Assembly (NCBI GenBank): GCA_023512665.1
Contig: JAILZC010000036.1
Location: forward strand, 1 to 7,443
Length of the DNA: 7,443 bases
Direction of reading: 5' to 3'
DNA from: Candidatus Bipolaricaulota bacterium
Lineage (GTDB): Bacteria; Bipolaricaulota; Bipolaricaulia; RBG-16-55-9; DRXL01
Of this stretch, positions 1 to 4,809 are shown in pieces. The notes beneath the pieces were generated by a model that saw only the letters and a list, made by a program, of their open reading frames with translations, did no database searches and was not told the DNA's origin. How positions within the stretch are numbered: the first letter of the stretch is position 1; the number at the start of each line of letters is the position of its first letter. Made by a program: the position numbers and the translations under genes.

Positions 1-2
1 TC

Positions 3-911
3 ATTGCACCAGGGGACCCGGCGTTCAAGTCTTTGGCGGAGCAGTTAGTAGCCCTTACGCCCAAGAATCGGCTACCTATGGTTGGCGTGATGGAGATGTG
101 TGAGTGGATTCCACCTTGGGGCCCACCTCCCATTCTTATACCTTGTAGGTTTTTGCCTCTCGAATCGGTCAAAGAGTGCGGGAGCACAATTGCGGACACC
201 CTCATAGACCCAGAAGCACCGAAAGACCCATTGGCAGCGGCCCGCTCCCTGGACGATGGGCCTCCCCTGATTGGGGCTGCTAGGTCCTATGATGATGGGA
301 GCTTCTTACTGGGCAGAGCACCATTGCCGAGGGGGGGTTACTACGTCTGGATGGCCGAGGCGGGGAAGCTGGGGGTCAAGCCCCCGCCGGAGATGATCGG
401 CACATTACACTGGTTCATCTTCATAGGCCACGTCAAGCCCCCGCCAGAGATGATGGATATTACGGCCATTCTCTACTACCCGGATGAGAAGTTCCGCACG
501 GCGGATGAGTGGCTCAACATCATCGGCGCGCTTATTAGCCTGAAAGACAGAGGCTGCGATCTGACCGTGCGCCACCTGTCAGTCAGAGCCACTAAGATCA
601 CACCCCCTTGCACGATTCCCCCTTGTCCGCCACCTCAGTGGGAGATCATGGCTCTGGCGATCGTCGCTAACATCGGCCAGATTGATGTGAAGGACTCCTT
701 CACCGTGCGCGTCCTGCTCAACGGGCGTATCATTCACGAGGAGGAGATCGCCGAGCTGGCCGCGGGAGCGTCGCGCCCGGCCTTGGCCTCAGCAACAGTT
801 GACAAACCAGGGCGGTACATCGTGATGGTGATGGTGGACCTCCCGATGAACAAGATCAAGGAGCTCAACGAGGCGAACAACATCGCTGTAAGGGGCATAA
901 ACGTCCGATAA
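3..911 (+). CDS. CARDB-domain surface protein, 5' partial
   Basis: The frame is open from the window edge. The first possible start, TTG at 33, has no ribosome-binding site, so the gene very probably begins upstream. Counting from the codon at 33, residues 69-94 are a 13-residue unit repeated in tandem (AARSLDDGPPLIG then AARSYDDGSFLLG). VKPPPEM occurs at about 115 and again 19 residues later. A Cys/Pro-rich linker (CTIPPCPPP) lies near 193-201. Residues about 205-290 resemble a CARDB domain: a hydrophobic strand with N-x-G, a strand ending in LLNGRII, a glycine-rich turn, G-R-Y-x-V-x-V-x-V-D, and the closing NEANN. CARDB domains are immunoglobulin-like modules common in bacterial and archaeal exported proteins, so an extracellular or envelope role is likely. 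The ligand and the N-terminal function are unknown. The domain call is fairly safe; the rest is unrecognised. Confidence 0.75.
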   Translation: MAPGDPAFKSLAEQLVALTPKNRLPMVGVMEMCEWIPPWGPPPILIPCRFLPLESVKECGSTIADTLIDPEAPKDPLAAARSLDDGPPLIGAARSYDDGSFLLGRAPLPRGGYYVWMAEAGKLGVKPPPEMIGTLHWFIFIGHVKPPPEMMDITAILYYPDEKFRTADEWLNIIGALISLKDRGCDLTVRHLSVRATKITPPCTIPPCPPPQWEIMALAIVANIGQIDVKDSFTVRVLLNGRIIHEEEIAELAAGASRPALASATVDKPGRYIVMVMVDLPMNKIKELNEANNIAVRGINVR

Positions 912-939
912 GAGAGCTGTGAGGTGAGAGGGCATGGTC

Positions 940-977
940 CGAAGGGGCATCTAAGCTCACGGCTCGGATGCCCTTCG
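940..977. terminator. Imperfect hairpin between convergent genes, possible terminator
   Basis: CGAAGGG at 940-946 followed, after a bulged G, by CAT pairs with ATG at 968-970 and CCCTTCG at 971-977, around a 17-nt loop. It lies between the stop of the CARDB gene and the stop of the convergent DUF433 gene, where a bidirectional terminator would fit. There is no U-tract on either side and the loop is long, so this may be only a chance stem. Confidence 0.3.
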
Positions 978-1015
978 CCGTTCACTGCGGAGGACCCGGT
1001 AACGAGGACTTCATC

Positions 1016-1249
1016 TCACATTGGCAGCGGTACTTCTTCTTGTTGTGTTACCAACGAAGCGTAGAAGAGAGCCGCTTGGATGTCTTCTTCCGTCACTGGG
1101 GGGTACTCTTCGATGATCTCTTGGTGGGTCATGCCCGCGGCGAGGGCATCGAGGATGACGAAGACCGGGATGCGCGTGCCCTTGATGCAAGGCTTACCGT
1201 GGCAAATCTGCGGATCAATAGAGATGCGCTCCAAGAGCTCAGGCTTCAT
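1016..1249 (-). CDS. DUF433 (VapB45-like) antitoxin-type protein, 77 aa
   Basis: The ATG at 1249 is preceded by a good ribosome-binding site (GAGGTGACC just upstream). The frame stays open further upstream, but that extension is Arg/Pro-rich, lacks family features and would run through the RBS and into the opposite gene. The sequence has the DUF433 signature: an N-terminal R-I-S-I-D-P, then CHGKPCIKGTRIPV (about residues 15-28), an ILDALAAGMTHQEII helix-turn-helix-like segment, and YPPVTEEDIQAALFYA. The length is typical of the family. DUF433 proteins are winged-helix-type antitoxins usually paired with a PIN-like DUF5615 toxin gene. Here the downstream side holds only the convergent CARDB gene, so it appears to be an orphan. 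It may be a solitary DNA-binding regulator or the remnant of a toxin-antitoxin pair. The family call is confident; the function is inferred. Confidence 0.85.
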   Translation of the reverse strand: MKPELLERISIDPQICHGKPCIKGTRIPVFVILDALAAGMTHQEIIEEYPPVTEEDIQAALFYASLVTQQEEVPLPM

Positions 1250-1320
1250 AGTGGTCACCTCTAAGAATTTTATGAGAGGACTACCGCGGAAGCAAATCCT
1301 AAGATGAGAGGGAGGACGAA
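1250..1320. other. Divergent intergenic region
   Basis: This 71-bp gap separates the minus-strand DUF433 start at 1249 from the plus-strand start at 1321. It must carry the promoters and leader sequences of both genes. It contains a plus-strand GGGAGG ribosome-binding site near 1310-1315 and the minus-strand GAGGTGACC. No convincing -35/-10 pair or palindromic operator was found by eye. Confidence 0.4.
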
Positions 1321-1605
1321 ATGATCCTGACGTTCGAGCTGGTGAAGCCCGAGGCCGTGTCCGATGAGCGCCTCTTCGCCCTGATGCACCGGGCACGCCA
1401 GATCGCCATCGAGATTGACGGGGTCTATGACCTGGCGCTCTACCGCACCGAGCGCCCCACTATCTGGCAGTGCAGCATCGACACCGAAGACGAGCAGGCG
1501 TGGAAGCTCCTGCAGTCCGACCCACACTTCCGAGAGGTCTGCGAAGCCGTGCAACGGTTAGGTGTGAGCATCACTCTAGAGAACCAGCTCGAACGACAGA
1601 TCTGA
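1321..1605 (+). CDS. Hypothetical small protein, 94 aa
   Basis: The ATG at 1321 follows a GGGAGG ribosome-binding site at normal spacing. The protein starts MILTFELVKPEAVSD and ends LENQLERQI, with no signal peptide or membrane segment, so it is probably cytosolic. The alternation of predicted strands and helices (an ILTFELV strand, a helix around residues 17-33, a YDLALYRTER strand, an IWQCSI strand, a helix around 57-78, a GVSITLE strand) suggests a ferredoxin-like alpha/beta sandwich of the kind seen in small dimeric alpha-beta barrel proteins. No catalytic motif is recognisable and I cannot name a family. The gene ends 7 bp before the convergent CoA-transferase beta gene and starts divergently from the DUF433 gene, so it is monocistronic. 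Confidence 0.7.
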   Translation: MILTFELVKPEAVSDERLFALMHRARQIAIEIDGVYDLALYRTERPTIWQCSIDTEDEQAWKLLQSDPHFREVCEAVQRLGVSITLENQLERQI

Positions 1606-1612
1606 ACGTCAC

Positions 1613-2380
1613 TCAAATATACAGCCGCTCCGGGTCGACTTCGGTGCGCAGCACCCGGAGCTCGTCTGAGCTTGGGGGCTCGTTCTGCGCGACTTTCTTG
1701 GGAACGATCAGCTCAAAGCCTGTGTTCTCTAGGACTCTTTCGACGGTCACCCCAGGATGGGTCGCAAGCAGCATCATGCGCTTGGTCGCGTCGTCATAGC
1801 CTAACAGAGCTAAGTCCGTGACGACGCGATAGGGTCCCGTCCCAGCGGGCAGCCCCGCGCGCTCCCGCGCCCCAGGACCATCTAAGTACCCCGGCGTCGT
1901 GATGAAATCTACTTTCTCAATGAAGCGCTTCTTCTCGTGCTTCATGATCGCGATGGTGCGCCAGCAGAGCGACCCCACGTCGTTGGCCCCACCGCTGCCG
2001 GGCAGTCTCACTTTGGGCTTGTCGTACGGCCCGATCACCGTCGTATTTAAGTTCCCGTAGGGATCGATCTGAGCGCCGCCGAGAAAGCCGTACTCGATCA
2101 GCCCGCGCTGCGCCGTCTCCATCACGTCGCAGATCCCTGTGGCGACCATCGCTCGATAGAAAGTGCGGGCTTCGCCCACGGCGCGAGGCAGGTCTTCGAG
2201 AGAGGCCCCGATGCCGCCAAACTCAAAGATCGTAATGAGATCGGGGTTATAGAGCTTCTTCGCCAAAGACGCCGCCAACATCGGAATGCCCGTCCCAATA
2301 AATGCCGTGCGCGCTTCTTTCATCAAGCGCGCTGCAATGCAGATCATCAGTTCGGTGGGGCTGTAGGTCTCTGTTCCCAT
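1613..2380 (-). CDS. Class I CoA-transferase, beta subunit (glutaconate CoA-transferase GctB-like)
   Basis: The 255-residue product matches the beta subunit of the glutaconate/3-oxoacid CoA-transferase family in length and motifs. These enzymes move CoA between carboxylic acids through a glutamyl-CoA thioester. Visible marks are FIGTGIPMLAA near residues 27-37, FEFGGIGA at 52-59 whose Glu53 aligns with the catalytic glutamate of GctB (Glu54 in Acidaminococcus), GGAQIDPYGNLN at 101-112, and RLPGSGGAND at 125-134. The ATG at 2380 is chosen because AAGGAGAG lies directly upstream. A TTG at 2398 would place that RBS inside the gene. The partner alpha subunit lies upstream on the same strand, and the two should form a heteromeric cytosolic enzyme. 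The substrate cannot be read from the sequence. The retained Glu argues against the related IpdB ring-cleavage hydrolases, which as I recall lack it. Confidence 0.9.
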   Translation of the reverse strand: MGTETYSPTELMICIAARLMKEARTAFIGTGIPMLAASLAKKLYNPDLITIFEFGGIGASLEDLPRAVGEARTFYRAMVATGICDVMETAQRGLIEYGFLGGAQIDPYGNLNTTVIGPYDKPKVRLPGSGGANDVGSLCWRTIAIMKHEKKRFIEKVDFITTPGYLDGPGARERAGLPAGTGPYRVVTDLALLGYDDATKRMMLLATHPGVTVERVLENTGFELIVPKKVAQNEPPSSDELRVLRTEVDPERLYI

Positions 2381-2392
2381 AGCTCTCTCCTT

Positions 2393-2414
2393 CTTCAATC
2401 ATGCTTCAATCATG
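2393..2414. repeat. 11-bp perfect tandem repeat upstream of the beta-subunit gene
   Basis: CTTCAATCATG at 2393-2403 is repeated exactly at 2404-2414. On the minus strand each unit carries an ATG (ATGATTGAAG), giving two start codons out of frame with, or stopping before, the beta-subunit ATG at 2380. The second unit overlaps the first bases of the 79-bp palindromic repeat by two positions. It may be a slippage product. No functional site is evident. Confidence 0.6.
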
Positions 2415-2491
2415 ACCTAACCCCTTGCCCCTTCCCTAAAGGGAAGGGGAACTCCCCTCCCACTTTAGGGGAGGGGCTGGGGGAGAGGTCA
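2413..2491. repeat. 79-bp MITE-like palindromic repeat between CoA-transferase subunit genes
   Basis: The element begins TGACCT and ends AGGTCA, followed inward by C-runs and G-runs, so its termini form an inverted repeat. Inside are two strong hairpins: 2428-2436 with 2441-2449 (perfect 9-bp arms, TAAA loop) and 2454-2461 with 2469-2476 (perfect 8-bp arms, 7-nt loop). C/G-rich double-hairpin elements of this style are dispersed between genes in some bacterial genomes, which makes a small non-autonomous mobile element the likeliest reading. Its right end overlaps the alpha-subunit TGA stop (2491-2489). Transcribed with the operon, it would fold strongly between the two coding regions and could affect RNA processing or read-through. 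Confidence 0.65.
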
Positions 2492-3460
2492 CCGTCCCTT
2501 GTTCGCTCCCTTCAGAGCTTCGAGCCGATCCCGCCCAATCAGATCCAAATACTCTTGATGGGTCTTGGGACCGTAGACGTACTTCTGTAGGTACTGTTGC
2601 GTCGTCTCTTCGGTCTCGGCAGCTTTGAGAAACTCTAACAGATGCTCTTGATCGCGCTCGTAGCAATAGCACATCTCGCCGGGGTGCGACCCGAAGGGCG
2701 CCACGACGACCGCGTCTACCAAGAACCACGGGATGATCGTGCGCTCCGGGTATCGCTGAATCTCTTCAGTCGAAATAAGCTCTTCCGTGCTAATAATCAA
2801 GCGCTTCGACGCGCGAGCCATCTCAAACGCAAAGCCCGAAATCCCGTCAATCTGGGCGTTGCCGTACTTGTCCGCACGGTGGACGTGAATGATCCCGACG
2901 TCCAAAATGAGCGCGGGCAGGAGCGTCACGGCGATCCCTGTGAATGGGTCCTTGACGACTTTGGCTGAGCTGTACTTGAACGTATCCGTGCCGAGCATGG
3001 ATCGGACGGGGATGAACGGCACGCCCATCGCTGCGGCCTTGAAGCGCCAGGCCATCGCTCCATTACTCCACTCGACGAGCTTCACTCTTCCGCTCTCAGC
3101 AGCTCGGCGCAGAATATTCGACAGCCCCAGCACCTCATACCCTACATACGTAATATCCATCGCTTCGACGAGGTCCGCCGCTACGAGAAAGTCGATCTCT
3201 AGCAGCCCTTGCCCGGCAAGCCTGAGCTTCTTCTTCCCCTGGCGCACGATCTCCCGCATGACCGACATGGGGCAGCGCACCGTGCCGTAGAGCTCGACCC
3301 CGATATAGTCTCCGTCTTTGACAAAGCGCTTGACGGCCTCATGATCGTCCATGACTTTGTCTCTGAGGGCTGGAGACTTGTTCTCCTTCAGCCAGCGACG
3401 AAACTCCTCGACGTCTGGGGGCTGTAAGAGCCCCTTCTGCCCAGATGCGATGATCTCCAT
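2489..3460 (-). CDS. Class I CoA-transferase, alpha subunit (glutaconate CoA-transferase GctA-like)
   Basis: The 323-residue length is close to that of GctA of glutaconate CoA-transferase (about 320). Recognisable segments are YGTVRCPMSVMREIVRQGKK (58-77), a WSNGAMAWRF segment (131-140) typical of the family, HRADKYGNAQIDG (194-206) and VDAVVVAPFGSHPGEMCYCY (248-267), which matches the family's GSHP/aromatic motif. The alpha chain contributes CoA and acyl binding; the catalytic glutamate is on the beta chain encoded just downstream. The ATG at 3460 has AGGAG at normal spacing. It is probably cytosolic and co-transcribed with the beta gene. The 108-bp gap to that gene is unusual, because such subunit genes often overlap or nearly touch, and it is largely filled by a palindromic repeat that also provides this gene's stop codon. 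The substrate could be glutaconate, another dicarboxylate or a 3-oxoacid. Confidence 0.9.
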   Translation of the reverse strand: MEIIASGQKGLLQPPDVEEFRRWLKENKSPALRDKVMDDHEAVKRFVKDGDYIGVELYGTVRCPMSVMREIVRQGKKKLRLAGQGLLEIDFLVAADLVEAMDITYVGYEVLGLSNILRRAAESGRVKLVEWSNGAMAWRFKAAAMGVPFIPVRSMLGTDTFKYSSAKVVKDPFTGIAVTLLPALILDVGIIHVHRADKYGNAQIDGISGFAFEMARASKRLIISTEELISTEEIQRYPERTIIPWFLVDAVVVAPFGSHPGEMCYCYERDQEHLLEFLKAAETEETTQQYLQKYVYGPKTHQEYLDLIGRDRLEALKGANKGR

Positions 3461-3540
3461 ACCACGCTCCTGTGCTCTTTTTTTATATCATAGCTCCTTC
3501 GGTATAGCCCATCCATGACATTTCGCACATGCACGGTTGA
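3461..3540. other. Divergent intergenic region upstream of the CoA-transferase operon
   Basis: This AT-rich stretch separates the alpha-subunit start from the first Tat-leader module. On the minus strand it carries AGGAG before the ATG at 3460 and TATGAT/TATAAA -10-like sequences within the AT tract at about 3480-3492. No confident -35 was identified, so the operon promoter is only placed here by position. Confidence 0.35.
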
Positions 3541-3666
3541 TGATAATCAAGATCAGGGTTTCTAGCAAGGCTTTGCCTTCAAGGCCTATAATGATCTAAA
3601 ATAACAATAACAAAGAAGGGAGGCTCTCATGGTGACTCGGCGTCGGTTCCTCCAAGCGTTGGCCGG
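3541..3666 (+). repeat. Direct repeat copy 1: promoter, RBS and Tat-leader module
   Basis: This segment and 4635-4753 share the same order of elements: TGATAATC, an AGCAAGG/GGCAAGG block, a -35-like hexamer, an ATGATCTAA block with a -10 hexamer, GAAGGGAGG, and an ATG followed by a Tat-leader coding sequence. In the first 28 coding bases 26 are identical. The upstream part is more diverged, with small indels. Similarity ends just after GGCCGG (3661-3666). Copy 1 opens the truncated DUF362-like gene. The copies sit about 1.09 kb apart in the same orientation. Confidence 0.75.
3573..3602 (+). promoter_or_regulatory. Sigma70-like promoter of the Tat/DUF362 fragment
   Basis: TTGCCT at 3573-3578 and TAAAAT at 3597-3602 are separated by 18 bp, and the start codon follows at 3629. 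The equivalent positions in the second module read TTGACT, 17 bp, TAAGAT, and this conservation of both hexamers supports the call. A TATAAT at 3588-3593 is an alternative -10 without a matching -35. Confidence 0.5.
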
Positions 3667-3820
3667 CGGCCTCCTTGTGGGGGCTATGATCTCCAAGCGA
3701 ACGTCCCTCCCCAAAGCCCAAGAGCAAATCTCCCAAGTCTCGTTAGTGAAGACCCAAGATCGGCGTCGCGGCGTGCGGACGGCCGTCAGTTTGCTCAAGA
3801 TCAACAGCCCGTCAGCTTAA
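3629..3820 (+). pseudogene. Truncated Tat-exported DUF362-like protein, N-terminal fragment (63 codons)
   Basis: The ATG at 3629 has GGGAGG at 3618-3623, 5 nt upstream. The product opens with a twin-arginine motif (TRRRFLQ, residues 3-9) and a hydrophobic stretch ALAGGLLVGAMI. It continues VSLVKTQDRRRGVRTAVSLL, which resembles the beginning of DUF362 domains (V-A-L-V-K-x-x-D-R-x-x-x-V-x-x-A). DUF362 proteins are usually several hundred residues long and carry Cys motifs further on. Here the frame stops at residue 63. A shift to another frame near 3800 gives QQPVSLKNF, weakly like the next conserved segment (NPVKGKxVLLKPN), then nothing familiar. A small frameshift followed by loss of the body is the likely history. 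It runs into a transposase fragment on the other strand, and the two stop codons overlap in TTAA. Confidence 0.6.
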
Positions 3821-4035
3821 AGAATTTCGTGGGTATGGTCGCTCGATACTCCGTCAAAGACAATATTATATGATGGAGCTGCACAGCTCGCCCTATCAAG
3901 CGGAATGGTCGCCCGTTCTTCTTGAAGAAGCTCCTCCTGCCAGCCGGAGAGACTCTCCACCGCGAGGAGGATCTCTCCTCGCTGAACGAGCTGCTCGTTG
4001 TATTCCTTCCAGTCCCTCTTTTTCTCCTCGGTCAT
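3817..4035 (-). pseudogene. Transposase N-terminal fragment (IS5/IS4-like DDE family)
   Basis: A GTG/ATG-rich leader is present, but the ATG at 4035 has a clear GGAGGG site at proper spacing. The 72-codon product begins MTEEKKRDWKEYNEQLVQRG and continues EILLAVESLSGWQEELLQEE. This resembles the N-terminus of DDE transposases in which K-R-D-W-x-x-Y-N-x-x-L-V-x-R-G-E-I-L-L precedes a GRP-Y-x-Y-P segment. After residue ~42 the similarity stops: the tail (ATIPLDRASCAAPSYNIVFDG to the stop) has no GRP/YP segment and no DDE residues. The fragment cannot be an active transposase. It lies between two truncated Tat-leader modules and just downstream of the phosphoribosyltransferase gene, marking a rearrangement site. 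The family call rests on remembered motif style, so confidence is moderate. Confidence 0.5.
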
Positions 4036-4080
4036 TGCCAATCCCTCCGCCCCCAGCATAGCTCCCCAGACCTTGCTTAT

Positions 4081-4611
4081 TCAACACAGCACTCTTTGCA
4101 TTTCCTCTTCATACTCAGGATTGAGCCTCCACATACCCTTTACCAACACATCGCGGTCCCAAGGCATTAGGATCAGAGCATCTGTGCAAATGGCATACCA
4201 TTCCGGCATCTTGCTATTTTTGTGGACGGCGAATGTTGCACAGCGCACTTCTCTTGGGCCAATCTTCTGGATCTCAGCCTTAGCATAGTTGAGTGTCTGC
4301 ATCTGAATACAAATGTCATCGACGAGTAGCACGCGTTTCCCTTTTAAGTCCGTTGTAGGTGGTACAAAAATCTTGGGTTCTTTCCGAACAATACGCTCGT
4401 TATGCCTCCTTGACAACTTGATAGGAAAGAAGTCCACGGAAAAAGCCGAGGCTAGCACAACGCCTGGTATGACGCCGCCTTTTGCGATACCTACCACGAC
4501 CTCAGGGGCATACTCGGAGCGTATCTTTTGGGCCAGCTCCTTGCATAGCCGTCCAAATTCATCCCATGAAAGGTCGAGGACATGTGAGTGATAGTGATTA
4601 TAAGAGTCCAT
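4081..4611 (-). CDS. Gpt-like purine phosphoribosyltransferase-family protein with altered PRPP loop
   Basis: Type I phosphoribosyltransferases join a base to PRPP. This 176-residue protein has the architecture of Gpt/COG2236-type enzymes: LDLSWDEFGRLCKELAQKI (12-30), the strand and PPi-loop VVVGIAKGGVIPG (38-50), the strand KRVLLVDD (92-99), and the C-terminal hood with DALILMPWD (144-152). The PRPP loop, normally DD-x-x-D-T-G-x-T-L, reads DDICIQMQTL (98-107). Both acidic residues and the final T-L are kept, but the Thr-Gly that cradle the 5'-phosphate are replaced. It may therefore bind a different ligand, act as a regulator or be impaired. The ATG at 4611 follows GGAGGG at a rather long spacing of about 11 nt; upstream codons in the frame are unlike the family. 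It is transcribed divergently from the second Tat-leader module. Cytosolic. Confidence 0.8.
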   Translation of the reverse strand: MDSYNHYHSHVLDLSWDEFGRLCKELAQKIRSEYAPEVVVGIAKGGVIPGVVLASAFSVDFFPIKLSRRHNERIVRKEPKIFVPPTTDLKGKRVLLVDDICIQMQTLNYAKAEIQKIGPREVRCATFAVHKNSKMPEWYAICTDALILMPWDRDVLVKGMWRLNPEYEEEMQRVLC

Positions 4612-4634
4612 AACTTCAATTTCCCTCCTCTTTA

Positions 4635-4753
4635 TGATAATCGAGATTCCTGCCCCTGGCAAGGCCCTTGACTCCTCACACACTATGATCTAAGATAGCA
4701 AGCAGAAGGGAGGCCAACTATGGTGACCCGGCGTCGGTCCCTCCAAGGGCCGG
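4635..4753 (+). repeat. Direct repeat copy 2: promoter, RBS and Tat-leader module
   Basis: This is the second copy of the module described at 3541-3666. The TGATAATC block at 4635-4642 lies only 24 bp from the divergent phosphoribosyltransferase start, so the repeat also forms that gene's upstream region. Relative to copy 1, the coding part has lost CGTT just before GGCCGG (4748-4753), after which the two sequences diverge completely. Confidence 0.75.
4668..4696 (+). promoter_or_regulatory. Sigma70-like promoter of the second Tat-leader module
   Basis: TTGACT at 4668-4673 and TAAGAT at 4691-4696 are separated by 17 bp, a near-consensus arrangement. The GAAGGGAGG Shine-Dalgarno and the ATG at 4720 follow. 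It is closer to consensus than the copy 1 promoter although its gene is only 29 codons long. Confidence 0.55.
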
Positions 4754-4809
4754 ATGACGAGAGCAAAAGCCTTGCCGCGCGCGTGCGAGAAGTCCTAGAC
4801 CGCGGCTAG
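4720..4809 (+). pseudogene. Remnant of a Tat-leader gene, 29-codon ORF
   Basis: The ATG at 4720 with a GGGAGG site reads MVTRRRSLQ, the same leader as at 3629 except Phe to Ser in the twin-arginine motif. It then reads GPDDESKSLAARVREVLDRG and stops at TAG. There is no hydrophobic region, so it cannot be a working Tat signal. The simplest reading is a paralogue of the 3629 gene with most of its body deleted, leaving start and tail. Whether the tail is the true C-terminus of that paralogue is unknown. The stop codon overlaps the convergent Nudix gene's stop in the palindrome CTAG. A functional micro-peptide is possible but unsupported. Confidence 0.5.

Noticed and set aside
1250..1396. N-terminal extension of the DUF433 frame to an ATG at 1396
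   Set aside because: It would overlap the divergent 1321 gene and read through the good RBS before 1249. The added residues are Arg/Pro-rich and unlike the family.
2413..2491. The palindromic block as a CRISPR repeat or simple intrinsic terminator
   Set aside because: There is no repeat-spacer periodicity, and the hairpins lack U-tracts. The inverted ends fit a dispersed palindromic element better.
3536..3550. TGATAATC near 3541 and 4635 as a Fur box
   Set aside because: Only a half-site resembles the GATAATGATAATC consensus, there is no inverted second half, and the neighbouring genes are not clearly iron-related.
3870..4288. Several plus-strand open frames of 63-96 codons between 3870 and 4288
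   Set aside because: They are antisense to the transposase fragment and phosphoribosyltransferase, have low-complexity Ser/Pro-rich products, and no ribosome-binding sites.
4300..4320. Compensating frameshifts hiding a normal PRPP loop in the phosphoribosyltransferase
   Set aside because: Reading the shifted frame gives roughly S-D-A-D-T, which lacks the Thr-Gly and loses a residue. The annotated frame aligns without gaps.
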